A stretch of 12,933 nucleotides of DNA. It comes from Nitrospirota bacterium (GTDB lineage: Bacteria > Nitrospirota > Thermodesulfovibrionia > Thermodesulfovibrionales > Magnetobacteriaceae). Positions 6,644-12,854 of this stretch are shown here, one piece after another (the first letter of the stretch is position 1; every line of letters begins with the position of its first letter). The notes under the pieces are model-generated. The model did not search any database and had not been told where the DNA came from. It saw only the letters and a program-made list of their open reading frames with translations. The stretch covers positions 1 to 12,933 of the forward strand of contig JADGAE010000025.1 of assembly GCA_015232165.1 (NCBI GenBank). Direction: 5' to 3'. The translations under genes and the position numbers were made by a program.

Positions 6644-6755
6644 TTAATATATTATCACAAATCTCACACGTTTAAAATAACATTTCGTTAATTGAGATGT
6701 GAGAATAAGATTCCTTACCTCAACTTTTTGAGAACTTACAAAATAATTATCTATA

Positions 6756-6927
6756 TTGCCTGTTGAATTAACTCCGGTCAAGAAAAAAAAAGTGGCGGCT
6801 CCGCTCGCACAGCGACGTTACCGCGCCCCCTTCAGAACCCCCTGCAAGGGGGCCAGCCCCCTTGACCCCACCAAAGTGCTATGTTTATGCTACTGTTCTA
6901 TGTCAGCGGAGTAAACTACATAGGCAT
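6756..6927 (+). repeat. MITE-like element C (TGCCT...ACTCCG ends)
   Basis: Left end TTGCCTGTTGAATTAACTCCGG (beginning at 6756) and the reverse complement of the right end (ATGCCTATGTAGTTTACTCCG, to 6927) are imperfect terminal inverted repeats. The GC-rich core (A-run, GGCGGCTCCGCTCGC, CAGAACCCCCTGCAAGGGG, CCCCCTTGACCCC) sits between. Element H at 12191-12340 is a near-identical copy including the ends; C differs by ~20 extra bases (TCGCACAGCGACGTTACCGC) in the core, a stretch also present at 11345-11365 and in inverted form near 12510-12535. Confidence 0.65.
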
Positions 6928-6946
6928 TTTAGCTATACCACCCGTG

Positions 6947-6976
6947 TTGCCTTAATAGTAAAAAATATGCTATTAT
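6947..6976 (+). promoter_or_regulatory. Sigma70-like promoter of the receiver/GGDEF operon
   Basis: TTGCCT (6947-6952) and TATTAT (6971-6976) are spaced by 18 bp, ~32 bases ahead of ATG 7009. It lies just outside element C, so the insertion leaves the promoter intact. Confidence 0.5.
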
Positions 6977-7008
6977 GATTCCCAAGGGATAGTCAAGGGA
7001 TTATTTTT

Positions 7009-7449
7009 ATGAAAGACAGACCATATACCATACTGCTGGTGGAAGACGATGAGGACGATTACCTTCTGTTTTCGGAGGCCATAGCGGAGACCGACATCAC
7101 GCATGAGGTCATCTGGGTGCGGGATGGCGAGGCCGTTATGAAATACATATCTGATGAACACAGACCAGACCTCATCATCCTTGACCTGAACATGCCTGCC
7201 GTGGATGGCCGTGATGTCCTGCGGCAGATCAAGTCCGATCCGCTTTTACTGAGCATACCGGTTGTCGTTATGACAACGTCCGGGGCGGATGAGGACATAG
7301 ACTTTTGCTACAGCATGGGGGCAAACTCATATATAAAAAAGCCGGATAGTTTCTCCAAGCTGCTAAACACCGTAAAACTCATAGGTTCTTACTGGCTCGA
7401 CGCCGTAGAACTACCTACCAGGGGAAAGTATGTCAACGAAGGGGTATAA
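7009..7449 (+). CDS. Stand-alone response regulator receiver (Rcp1/CheY-like)
   Basis: The protein is 146 residues, essentially one receiver domain with no output domain. Visible features are the acidic pocket E12/D13/D14 (LLVEDDEDD), the phospho-acceptor D59 in LIILDLNMP, the switch Thr89/Thr90 (VVMTTS) and the conserved Lys in YIKKP (K111). The long beta4-alpha4 text (SGADEDIDFCYSMGANSYIKKP) is typical of Rcp1-type single-domain regulators that take phosphate from bacteriophytochrome or hybrid kinases. AAGGGA lies ~9 bases before ATG 7009. The last 20 bases overlap the start of the GGDEF gene, so the two are translationally coupled. No histidine kinase is in the window, so the donor is unknown. 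It probably acts as a phosphate relay or competitor for the downstream cyclase. Confidence 0.9.
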   Translation: MKDRPYTILLVEDDEDDYLLFSEAIAETDITHEVIWVRDGEAVMKYISDEHRPDLIILDLNMPAVDGRDVLRQIKSDPLLLSIPVVVMTTSGADEDIDFCYSMGANSYIKKPDSFSKLLNTVKLIGSYWLDAVELPTRGKYVNEGV

Positions 7450-8734
7450 CATCCTTGTAGTGGACGACGACGACGAAGACAGACTCCTGATCAAGGATTA
7501 TATCCTGGAGGGTTTGGCCGGCAAGACCTCCGTTGTAGACTGTGTCGGTGAGTTTGATGAGGCCGTCTCCGCCCTGCAACGGCAGAGATACGATGTCCTG
7601 CTAATAGACTACAGATTGGGGGCGCACAGCGGACTGGAGTTGATTGATCACGTAAAGGCTGTCGGGGCACACAGCAGCATGGTACTGCTTACCGGTCTGG
7701 GGGATGAGGAGCTGGCCGTGACTGCCATGAAAAAGGGTGTGCGCGATTACCTTAACAAGAACCGCTTGTCGGCCGAACTCATAAGAACCACGATTGTCAA
7801 CGCAGTAACATTGAGTGAGGCCTACTACCTTCGCTCTCTGGCTGAGGATGCCCTCAAACGCTCCGAGGCCAATTACCGGGAACTTGTAACACTGCTGCCG
7901 GTGATTGTTGTCGAGTTGTCGGTCAGCGGGATACCAACGCTAGTTAATGACTACATCAAGAGCATTACCGGGTACGACAAGGAGGAGTTTATACTGGCAA
8001 ATGACTGGCAGGAGATATTGCCCGTGTGCACCGATGGCGCCTTTGAGGACTTTAAGAACAGACTCTTAAAGGGCGATATAAAAAACGAGCAACTGCGCGT
8101 AAAGGCCAAGGACGGCAGCACCAAGACCCTCAGTCTAAATGCCAGGGGACGTCACAACGTAAACCCTGTCAATCAGACGGAACTATCGAGCATCATATGT
8201 ATCTACAACGACATTACGGAGAGCGTTGAGCTTAGGGAGAGGCTCCACACTCAGTCAATAATGGATGAACTGACCGGTTTGTACAACAGGCGCGGATTTT
8301 ATACCCTGGCCGCGCAACAGATCAAGTTGGCCAATCGCTATGAACGCTCCATGCTCCTTTTCTTTTTAGACCTGGATGGCATGAAGACGATAAACGATAA
8401 CTACGGACACAAGGCCGGTGACAGGGCCCTTGTAGAGGTGGCACACATAATGAGGGAGACATTCAGGGAATCCGACGTCATCGGACGAACCGGCGGGGAT
8501 GAGTTCATTGTGCTTGTCCCGGACATGGATATCATTGACGAAAGCGTCATACGGGCACGACTGCAAGAAAACATCGACACCTTTAACGATAAAAGTGATG
8601 CCCCCTTTGACCTCTCTATCAGCGTAGGGGTGATCAGATATTCCCACGAAAACCCAATGGAACTCGATGAACTCATCGCCAAGGCAGACAGCCTAATGTA
8701 TGCCGAAAAGTCAAAGAAAAAAGCCGCAAGATAA
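7430..8734 (+). CDS. Receiver-PAS-GGDEF diguanylate cyclase
   Basis: The 434-residue cytosolic protein is predicted to make c-di-GMP from two GTP. An N-terminal receiver (~5-122) has D12-D15 acidic residues, phospho-acceptor D60 in LLIDYRLG, T88 and K110. A helical linker leads to a PAS domain (~146-265, ending in the typical YNDITE). The GGDEF domain spans ~272-432: LDLDGMKTINDNYGHKAGD carries the metal and guanine contacts (D314, N322, D331). The signature GGDEF is intact at 355-359, and an RxxD inhibitory site (RESD, 346-349) lies five residues upstream, so product inhibition is expected. ATG 7430 follows AGGGG by six bases and overlaps the preceding receiver gene by 20 bases. Architecture suggests activation by phosphorylation, with a second signal read by PAS. 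No EAL domain or c-di-GMP receptor is nearby. Confidence 0.95.
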   Translation: MSTKGYNILVVDDDDEDRLLIKDYILEGLAGKTSVVDCVGEFDEAVSALQRQRYDVLLIDYRLGAHSGLELIDHVKAVGAHSSMVLLTGLGDEELAVTAMKKGVRDYLNKNRLSAELIRTTIVNAVTLSEAYYLRSLAEDALKRSEANYRELVTLLPVIVVELSVSGIPTLVNDYIKSITGYDKEEFILANDWQEILPVCTDGAFEDFKNRLLKGDIKNEQLRVKAKDGSTKTLSLNARGRHNVNPVNQTELSSIICIYNDITESVELRERLHTQSIMDELTGLYNRRGFYTLAAQQIKLANRYERSMLLFFLDLDGMKTINDNYGHKAGDRALVEVAHIMRETFRESDVIGRTGGDEFIVLVPDMDIIDESVIRARLQENIDTFNDKSDAPFDLSISVGVIRYSHENPMELDELIAKADSLMYAEKSKKKAAR

Positions 8735-8790
8735 ACCTAGCTGAACCACCCCCCAACCCCATCCCATAAAGGGGAGAGGTAAAAACCACC

Positions 8791-8818
8791 AGAGCCCCCC
8801 TCTTTTTCAGAGGGGGCT
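8791..8818. terminator. Terminator hairpin between convergent genes
   Basis: CCCCCTCT (8796-8803) pairs perfectly with AGAGGGGG (8809-8816) around a TTTTC loop, in the 94-bp gap between the GGDEF and lipoprotein stops. On the minus strand a T5 tract follows the stem a few bases later. On the plus strand there is no T-run. It probably ends transcription of both genes, more convincingly leftward. Confidence 0.6.
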
Positions 8819-8828
8819 TCATGGTTGA

Positions 8829-9962
8829 CTATTTGTCCGGCAGGTCTTGTGGTATGGGTTCTGGTTTGCGTTTGGATTTCTTAGGTTTCTTTGGTTTTGT
8901 TTCTTTTGTCGGTATTGGAGTCGGTTCCGATATTACCGGTGGTGGTTCTGCCGCTGCCGGATTTGGTTTAAATTGCAACGGAGGCAGTTCCTCTATCGGT
9001 TGTATTACCTCCGGTTTAGGCTGTACGGGTGGTTCCTTCGGTGTAATGTCCATTGCATAGACGGTATCGTCATCCGCTTCATAGGCGTCAGAAACAATAA
9101 AGATTCGATTGAGATTGTAGTCGGCAACCCACAGGTTTCCCTTCATCCATTGCAGGGCGGAAGGTCTGGTGATTGCACCAGGGAGGTGTATGGCATGTGT
9201 CACCTTGCCGCTCTTTACGTCGAGTTTAACCAGCTTTGGACGCTGACAGTCCTCCGCAACGTGCCTGCACGTGTCATAGCCTACCACCCACAGGCTCTCA
9301 CAATCCCAGGCCAGCCCTGAGGGACTTCTAACCGGGGAGTTAAACGCCGCCACAACACTGCCATCTTCGGTGGATATCTGGTAAATCTTGGCCGTCTTGG
9401 CGTCAGCCAACCATAGATGTCGGCCGTCAAAGGTCAAGCCGTGCGGGGATTCCACCTTTACAGGCTGCCTGGCAATGGTCAAACTGTTGGTGATTTCTTT
9501 TCCGTCCATCCTTATGGTCTTTATAACCTGGTTGTTATTGAAGTTTAGTTTTACTAATTCCTTGTTTTGCGAATCGGCAATCCACAAGAAGCCATCCTCA
9601 CAACACTCACCCTCCCATGCCATGCCGCAGATAGTGAATAGTCTTGGTAAGGGCACAGGGAATCTCGAAAGCATCGCCCTGCCGTCGGAGGTAAACAGGT
9701 CATGTACCGGTGAGTAGGGGCCCGTTTTGATGCTGTTTAGAGAAAAGACCATGTCCCTGTCGCCGATTAATAAGTCACGGCCGCTGTATGCCATGGCATT
9801 GGGTCCCCAGCCCTTGGAATCAAAAGGTTGAAACATTGGGGTTCTGAACTGTTGGGCGCATCCGCTTAAGGTAAACAGCACTGCCACACAGAGGATCAAG
9901 AAAACCCTCCCTGCACACACCCTGAGTATCCTTGCCACATTGCTTAGTCTATGAGATAGCAT
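8829..9962 (-). CDS. Beta-propeller lipoprotein with Pro/Lys-rich tail
   Basis: The 377-residue protein has a lipoprotein signal: hydrophobic segment ~18-33 then lipobox LSGC with Cys35, followed by Ala-Gln, which in a Gram-negative favours the outer membrane. Start ATG 9962 follows GAGGGA by six bases. Residues ~50-295 contain at least five blade-like repeats of an NHL/YVTN-type propeller, recognisable as GL.[FW]D...LW[LV][AV]...[KR][IL]..[IL]: HGLTFDGRHLWLADAKTAKI, SGLAWDCESLWVVGYD, SALQWMKGNLWVADYNLNRI, plus degenerate blades near 55-80 and 112-150. Cysteines at 112, 120, 121, 221, 232 and 239 could form disulfides. The last ~70 residues are a disordered Pro/Glu then Lys-rich tail (TKETKPKKPKKSKRKPEP). 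Family members bind ligands or proteins at the cell envelope; no catalytic residues are evident. It lies downstream of the HU gene on the same strand. Confidence 0.8.
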   Translation of the reverse strand: MLSHRLSNVARILRVCAGRVFLILCVAVLFTLSGCAQQFRTPMFQPFDSKGWGPNAMAYSGRDLLIGDRDMVFSLNSIKTGPYSPVHDLFTSDGRAMLSRFPVPLPRLFTICGMAWEGECCEDGFLWIADSQNKELVKLNFNNNQVIKTIRMDGKEITNSLTIARQPVKVESPHGLTFDGRHLWLADAKTAKIYQISTEDGSVVAAFNSPVRSPSGLAWDCESLWVVGYDTCRHVAEDCQRPKLVKLDVKSGKVTHAIHLPGAITRPSALQWMKGNLWVADYNLNRIFIVSDAYEADDDTVYAMDITPKEPPVQPKPEVIQPIEELPPLQFKPNPAAAEPPPVISEPTPIPTKETKPKKPKKSKRKPEPIPQDLPDK

Positions 9963-10126
9963 AATTGATCCCTCACTGTCTTGATTTTCCTGATAAAGCT
10001 CCAGTTGTCATCTTCTGCCGGATTAACCTCCTTTATGCTCATCTGTTTATTCCATGCCTCTTTTGGCTATCCCTCGTCCCTCTTTGGACCGTCCCTCTTT
10101 GGGTCATTCTTTGCTTTAGATAACAT
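9944..10126 (-). pseudogene. Possible small ORF broken by an in-frame TAG
   Basis: Between the HU stop and the lipoprotein start one minus-strand frame reads ATG 10126 ... TAG (10069-10067) ... TAA 9944. The two halves are MLSKAKNDPKRDGPKRDEG and, after the stop, PKEAWNKQMSIKEVNPAEDD, continuing for a further 20 residues. Composition is protein-like (charged, few rare residues). The first half contains the tandem DNA repeat CCAAAGAGGGACG. The second half alone could start at ATG 10042 (32 residues) and would overlap the lipoprotein start. No good ribosome binding site precedes either start. It is unrecognised and could be chance. Confidence 0.2.
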
Positions 10127-10159
10127 TGGCTTTTGTAGTCCCCTATGGCATATTTCCGG

Positions 10160-10438
10160 CTATTTTTTATTGACGGCATCTTTAAATGCCCTTCCTGCCA
10201 CAAACTTCGGCACCCGTGCCTCCGGTATTTTTATCACGTCGCCCGTCCTTGGGTTGCGACCTTCGCGGGCCTTCCGTTGTGTCACCGAAAACGTGCCAAA
10301 CCCCACCAATGTAACCTTCTGACCATCCGTTACCGCATTAACAATAGAATCAATCGTTGCATCGAATGCTCGTGTCGTATCCGATTTTGAAAGGCCTGCA
10401 TCCTTTGCTATGTGGTCTATCAGTTCTGCTTTAGTCAT
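10160..10438 (-). CDS. HU-family DNA-binding protein
   Basis: The 92-residue protein is a standard-length HU/IHF-type histone-like protein that binds and bends DNA as a dimer in the nucleoid. The N-terminal two-helix dimerisation region (MTKAELIDHIAKDAGLS) is followed by VTLVGFGTF (43-51). The beta-ribbon arm is ~52-77 (RKAREGRNPRTGDVIKIPEA) with the DNA-intercalating Pro63 in RNP, and the final helix is KFVAGRAFKDAVN. All signature positions are intact. ATG 10438 follows AGGAGG by eight bases. It is divergent from the SGNH hydrolase across a 214-bp AT-rich gap. Whether it is HU or one IHF subunit cannot be told from sequence alone; the RNPRTG arm favours HU. Confidence 0.97.
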   Translation of the reverse strand: MTKAELIDHIAKDAGLSKSDTTRAFDATIDSIVNAVTDGQKVTLVGFGTFSVTQRKAREGRNPRTGDVIKIPEARVPKFVAGRAFKDAVNKK

Positions 10439-10471
10439 TACTAATTCCTCCTTTTTTTATTTGTTGTTTAT

Positions 10472-10576
10472 ACAATACTATTAATTACTCTCTATTTCCT
10501 TCAGTCCTTTTGTTGTCCAACCCGTATTGACAGGTTGTAATTTATAAACACTAAATATTAATATAAACAATACTAT
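10472..10576. promoter_or_regulatory. Shared control region of HU and SGNH hydrolase genes
   Basis: The AT-rich divergent gap contains two direct copies of ACAATACTAT (10472-10481 and 10567-10576). It also has a plus-strand TTGACA (10527-10532) with TAAATA (10552-10557) 19 bp downstream, and a CAACC...GGTTG dyad around the TTGACA. The promoter spacing is longer than ideal, so the assignment is tentative. Confidence 0.3.
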
Positions 10577-10652
10577 AAAAGCAAATAAAAAAAAAGGAAG
10601 TGTATCAAATCAACTTGCAAGTGAAAAAAACACACGAGAGAGAGGGACATGT

Positions 10653-11249
10653 ATGGATAAAAAGCGGTTAGTGGTGGCCTTTGGCGACAGTCTGACAGTG
10701 GGGTATCAATCGCCTACGTATGAGAGACCCTGGTATGAGGAGACACCGTATGCAGAGTTTTTAAGCAAACATCTCTCCGGTGGGCTAAACTTTATCACTA
10801 GTGGGATAAGCGGAGAGCTTACCGAAGAGATGTTAAGGCGTTTTCCTAGCGATGTGATAGCCGTCAAGCCCGATTACGTGATCATACTTGGGGGCTCAAA
10901 CGACCTTGGATGGGGGATGCAGCCAACCGTGGTCATGCAGAACCTCTACACGATGTACATGATGGCACAGGAGGCTAATATTGTACCCATCGCAGTTACC
11001 GTGCCATCGATCCGGGGTTACGATGTCATGATAAGGCCCAGGATGGTCTTAAACGATATGATACAGGACACTGCCAGGGACATTGGCATACCTTGTGTTG
11101 ACATGTTTACGAAGTCGGCAGAGCCTGGTACCCTGCGTCTGGCGCAACAATATTCAAACGATGGCCTGCACCTTACCACTGAAGGCTATATGCTCCTGGC
11201 GGACTTGCTTTACAACGAAGTCTTTCTTAACTTCCCCCGGCAACAGTAG
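10653..11249 (+). CDS. SGNH/GDSL-family hydrolase (esterase/lysophospholipase type)
   Basis: The 198-residue protein has all four SGNH blocks: nucleophile Ser13 in FGDSLTVG, the block II Gly in SGISGE (~52-54), GGSND with Asn83, and the catalytic Asp170/His173 in NDGLHLTTEGY. The size and motif set match TesA-like acyl-ester hydrolases (thioesterase/lysophospholipase/arylesterase). The actual substrate cannot be inferred. No signal peptide is seen, so it is probably cytosolic, unlike periplasmic TesA. ATG 10653 follows AGAGGGA (10641-10647) by five bases. An overlapping ATG at 10649 reads only Met-Tyr-Gly-stop. It is a single-gene unit, divergent from HU. Confidence 0.92.
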   Translation: MDKKRLVVAFGDSLTVGYQSPTYERPWYEETPYAEFLSKHLSGGLNFITSGISGELTEEMLRRFPSDVIAVKPDYVIILGGSNDLGWGMQPTVVMQNLYTMYMMAQEANIVPIAVTVPSIRGYDVMIRPRMVLNDMIQDTARDIGIPCVDMFTKSAEPGTLRLAQQYSNDGLHLTTEGYMLLADLLYNEVFLNFPRQQ

Positions 11250-11267
11250 GTAATTGCCAAGATAAAA

Positions 11268-11300
11268 AGCGAGGTATATTCGTATCCTCTTTATATTTCA
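11268..11300 (+). terminator. Weak terminator-like hairpin after the SGNH gene
   Basis: GAGG(T)ATA and TATCCTC pair around TTCG (11271-11287), followed by TTTATATTTC. A similar sequence (CGTAT...TCTTTATATTT..GGTAA) recurs at 11461-11487 on the other side of repeat D, so the pair may also be an old duplication. Confidence 0.35.
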
Positions 11301-11320
11301 TGGTAACTAATACTTTAAGG

Positions 11321-11434
11321 CAAGAAAAAAAGGGGCGGCTCCGCTCGCATAGCGACGTTACCGCGCCCCCTTCAGAACCCCCCGCAAGGGGAGGGGTGAG
11401 GCACCCCGGCCACGAAGAAGTCCCCTTGACCCCA
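11321..11434 (+). repeat. GC-rich repeat unit D
   Basis: The order is A-run, GGGGCGGCTCCGCTCGC, ATAGCGACGTTACCGCG, CCCCCTTCAGAACCCC, CGCAAGGGG, then GAGGCACCCCGGCCACGAAG and TCCCCTTGACCCCA. The first half matches element C and the second half matches E, G and I, so D is a mosaic. Confidence 0.65.
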
Positions 11435-11516
11435 TTTTACCATGCTTTTTTAAAAGGATACGTATATTCTTTATATTTAGCGGTAAACCTTGATGAATAG
11501 GAGGCATATCCGCTAT

Positions 11517-11702
11517 CCCCGCCCCCACCCTTCAAGGTGAGGGGCGAGGCGCAATCTTGTCGCAGCAGGTCGCACCTGCCCCGGCCACGAAGAAGTCCCC
11601 CACTGAGCCGGGGGCGGCTCGCCCCTCGTTGACCCCTTGACCCCATAAAACTTAACCCTCTATCATCACAGAAATATTTACAGTAACAAAATTTATGCAC
11701 CC
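11517..11702 (+). repeat. GC-rich repeat unit E, ending in TTTATGCACCC
   Basis: The core contains GCAATCTTGTCGCAGCAG, GTCGCACCTGCCCCGGCCAC, GAAGAAGTCCCC and, inserted before the terminal TTGACCCC, a TGAGCC-GGGGGCGGCTCGCCCC module (11604-11625). The unit ends with TTTATGCACCC (11692-11702), the same terminus as element A, but no matching left terminus was found. Confidence 0.55.
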
Positions 11703-11710
11703 TACTTGAC

Positions 11711-11899
11711 AGGGCAATCGCATTTGGCCGTAAGAAAAGAAAAAAGGAGGGCAGCTCCGCCCGCACGGCGGGTGTTGCCGCACCCCCTCCTTGACCTCCC
11801 CTGCAAGGGGGCCGGCCCCCTTGACCCCATAATTAAGTACATGTTATCTCATTCAGTATATCTTCATCAATGCAGCATAATTTCTAATGCGATTGCCCT
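11711..11899 (+). repeat. 189-bp MITE-like element F with perfect 14-bp ends
   Basis: AGGGCAATCGCATT (11711-11724) and AATGCGATTGCCCT (11886-11899) are perfect inverted termini. Inside are an A-rich run, GGAGGGCAGCTCCGCC, GCACGGCGGGTGTTGCC, CCTGCAAGGGGGCC and CCCCCTTGACCCC. The termini are unrelated to those of A or C/H. Inverted element G shares the internal GGCGGGTGTTGCCGCACCCC segment. Confidence 0.65.
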
Positions 11900-12052
11900 G
11901 GGAACTGAACTTATGCCCTTGACATGAACTGAGGCAATATGATAGGTTAATATATGTTTGCAAGCAATTATTAGGGAATAGGGAGATATATAAAAGTTCT
12001 AAGGTAATAGTTCAGGTATACATAAAAAGATTGCACTGTGAACAAGATATAA

Positions 12053-12172
12053 TGGGGTCAAGGGGACTTCTTCGTGGCCGGGGTGCCTCACCCCTCCCCT
12101 TGCAGGGGAGGTCTGAGGAGGGGGTGCGGCAACACCCGCCGTGCGGGCGGAGCCGCCCTCCTTCTTTCCCTT
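12053..12172 (-). repeat. GC-rich repeat unit G (inverted orientation)
   Basis: It reads TGGGGTCAAGGGG, ACTTCTTCGTGGCCGGGGTG, CCTCACCCCTCCCCTTGCAG, then the inverse of the F-type core and a closing CCTCCTTCTTTCCC. It is thus the reverse complement of a D-end/F-start mosaic. No clear inverted termini were found outside it. Confidence 0.6.
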
Positions 12173-12190
12173 GGCTCGTATATAATTAAA

Positions 12191-12340
12191 TTGCCTGTTG
12201 AGTTAACTCCGGTCAAGAAAAAAAAGGGGCGGCTCCGCCCCCCTTCAGAACCCCCTGCAAGGGGGCCAGCCCCCTTGACCCCACCAAAGTGCTATGTTTA
12301 TGCTACTGTTCTATGTCAGCGGAGTAAACTACATAGGCAT
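12191..12340 (+). repeat. 150-bp MITE-like element H, twin of element C
   Basis: It has the same termini as 6756-6927 (TTGCCTGTTGAGTTAACTCC at the left, GGAGTAAACTACATAGGCAT at the right) and the same right-hand interior (ACCAAAGTGCTATGTTTATG, CTACTGTTCTATGTCAGC). It lacks the ~20-bp core segment present in C. TTAA-type sequence on both sides (ATTAAA before, TTAAAG after) could be a target duplication. Confidence 0.7.
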
Positions 12341-12390
12341 TAAAGGTAAAGAACGGAGCATAAATGTTTAGAACATTAGGGTTAAGAATA

Positions 12391-12557
12391 ATGGGGTCAA
12401 GGGGACTTCTTCGTGCCCGGGGCAGGTGCGACAATTGAGCCAGGGGCGGCTCGCCCCCTGCTGCGACAAGATTGCGGCTCGCCCCTCCCCTTGCAGGGGG
12501 TTCTGAAGGGGGCGCGGTAACGTCGCTGTGCGAGCGGAGTCGCCCCTTTTTTTCTTG
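12391..12557 (-). repeat. GC-rich repeat unit I (inverted orientation)
   Basis: The reverse complement resembles D at one end (A-rich, GGGGCGACTCCGCTCGC, CAGCGACGTTACCGCG) and E at the other (GCAATCTTGTCGCAGCAG, GCACCTGCCCC). A TGAGCC-A-GGGGCGGCTCGCCCC module (12436-12457) lies exactly between GTCGCAGCAG and GTCGCACCTGCC, which are adjacent in E. Confidence 0.6.
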
Positions 12558-12650
12558 TATGCAAGCAAGTTTGATACTCGAAAAAACTCGAATCCGATCA
12601 GTATATCACTACTTGTGCAGGACTACCCGTTAAAAAACCCTGGGTAAAGC

Positions 12651-12671
12651 GGGTGCATAAATTTGGGGTGG
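12651..12671 (+). repeat. Isolated GGGTGCATAA terminus
   Basis: GGGTGCATAA-ATTTG-GGGTGG matches the terminal repeat of elements A and B (same 10-bp block, variable five, then GGTGG). The partner end is not in the window, so it is either a remnant or the left edge of an element continuing beyond 12933. Confidence 0.45.
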
Positions 12672-12732
12672 CGTCAGGGAAGCATTATTTACTGTTTTTT
12701 CTAAATAGCCATTTAATGCTGTTTTTGGAGAT

Positions 12733-12802
12733 GGATTCCCGTTCCCTTCCCTGTTCAAGCCAGGGACATGGTTCAAGCCAGGGACATGTTTCACGGGAAT
12801 GA
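12733..12802. repeat. Inverted GGATTCCCGT repeat enclosing an 18-bp tandem duplication
   Basis: ATTCCCGT (12735-12742) and ACGGGAAT (12793-12800) are inverted. Between them GTTCAAGCCAGGGACATG occurs twice in tandem (12753-12770, 12771-12788). It belongs to the GTCATTCC/GGAATCC family, here expanded. Confidence 0.6.
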
Positions 12803-12828
12803 CAGGAGATGGCAACATAACGCTTACC

Positions 12829-12854
12829 GTCATTCCAACGAAAGTTGGAATCCA
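12829..12854. repeat. GTCATTCC/GGAATCC hairpin repeat, compact copy
   Basis: ATTCCAAC (12832-12839), a GAAA tetraloop and GTTGGAAT (12844-12851) form a perfect stem, framed by GTC and CCATGCC. It has the same frame as the window-start copy but a different stem sequence, showing compensatory divergence. Confidence 0.65.

Noticed and set aside
11300..12568. Several 60-110-codon frames in the repeat cluster
   Set aside because: They run through GC-rich palindromes, translate to low-complexity RPPG-rich text and repeat between copies.
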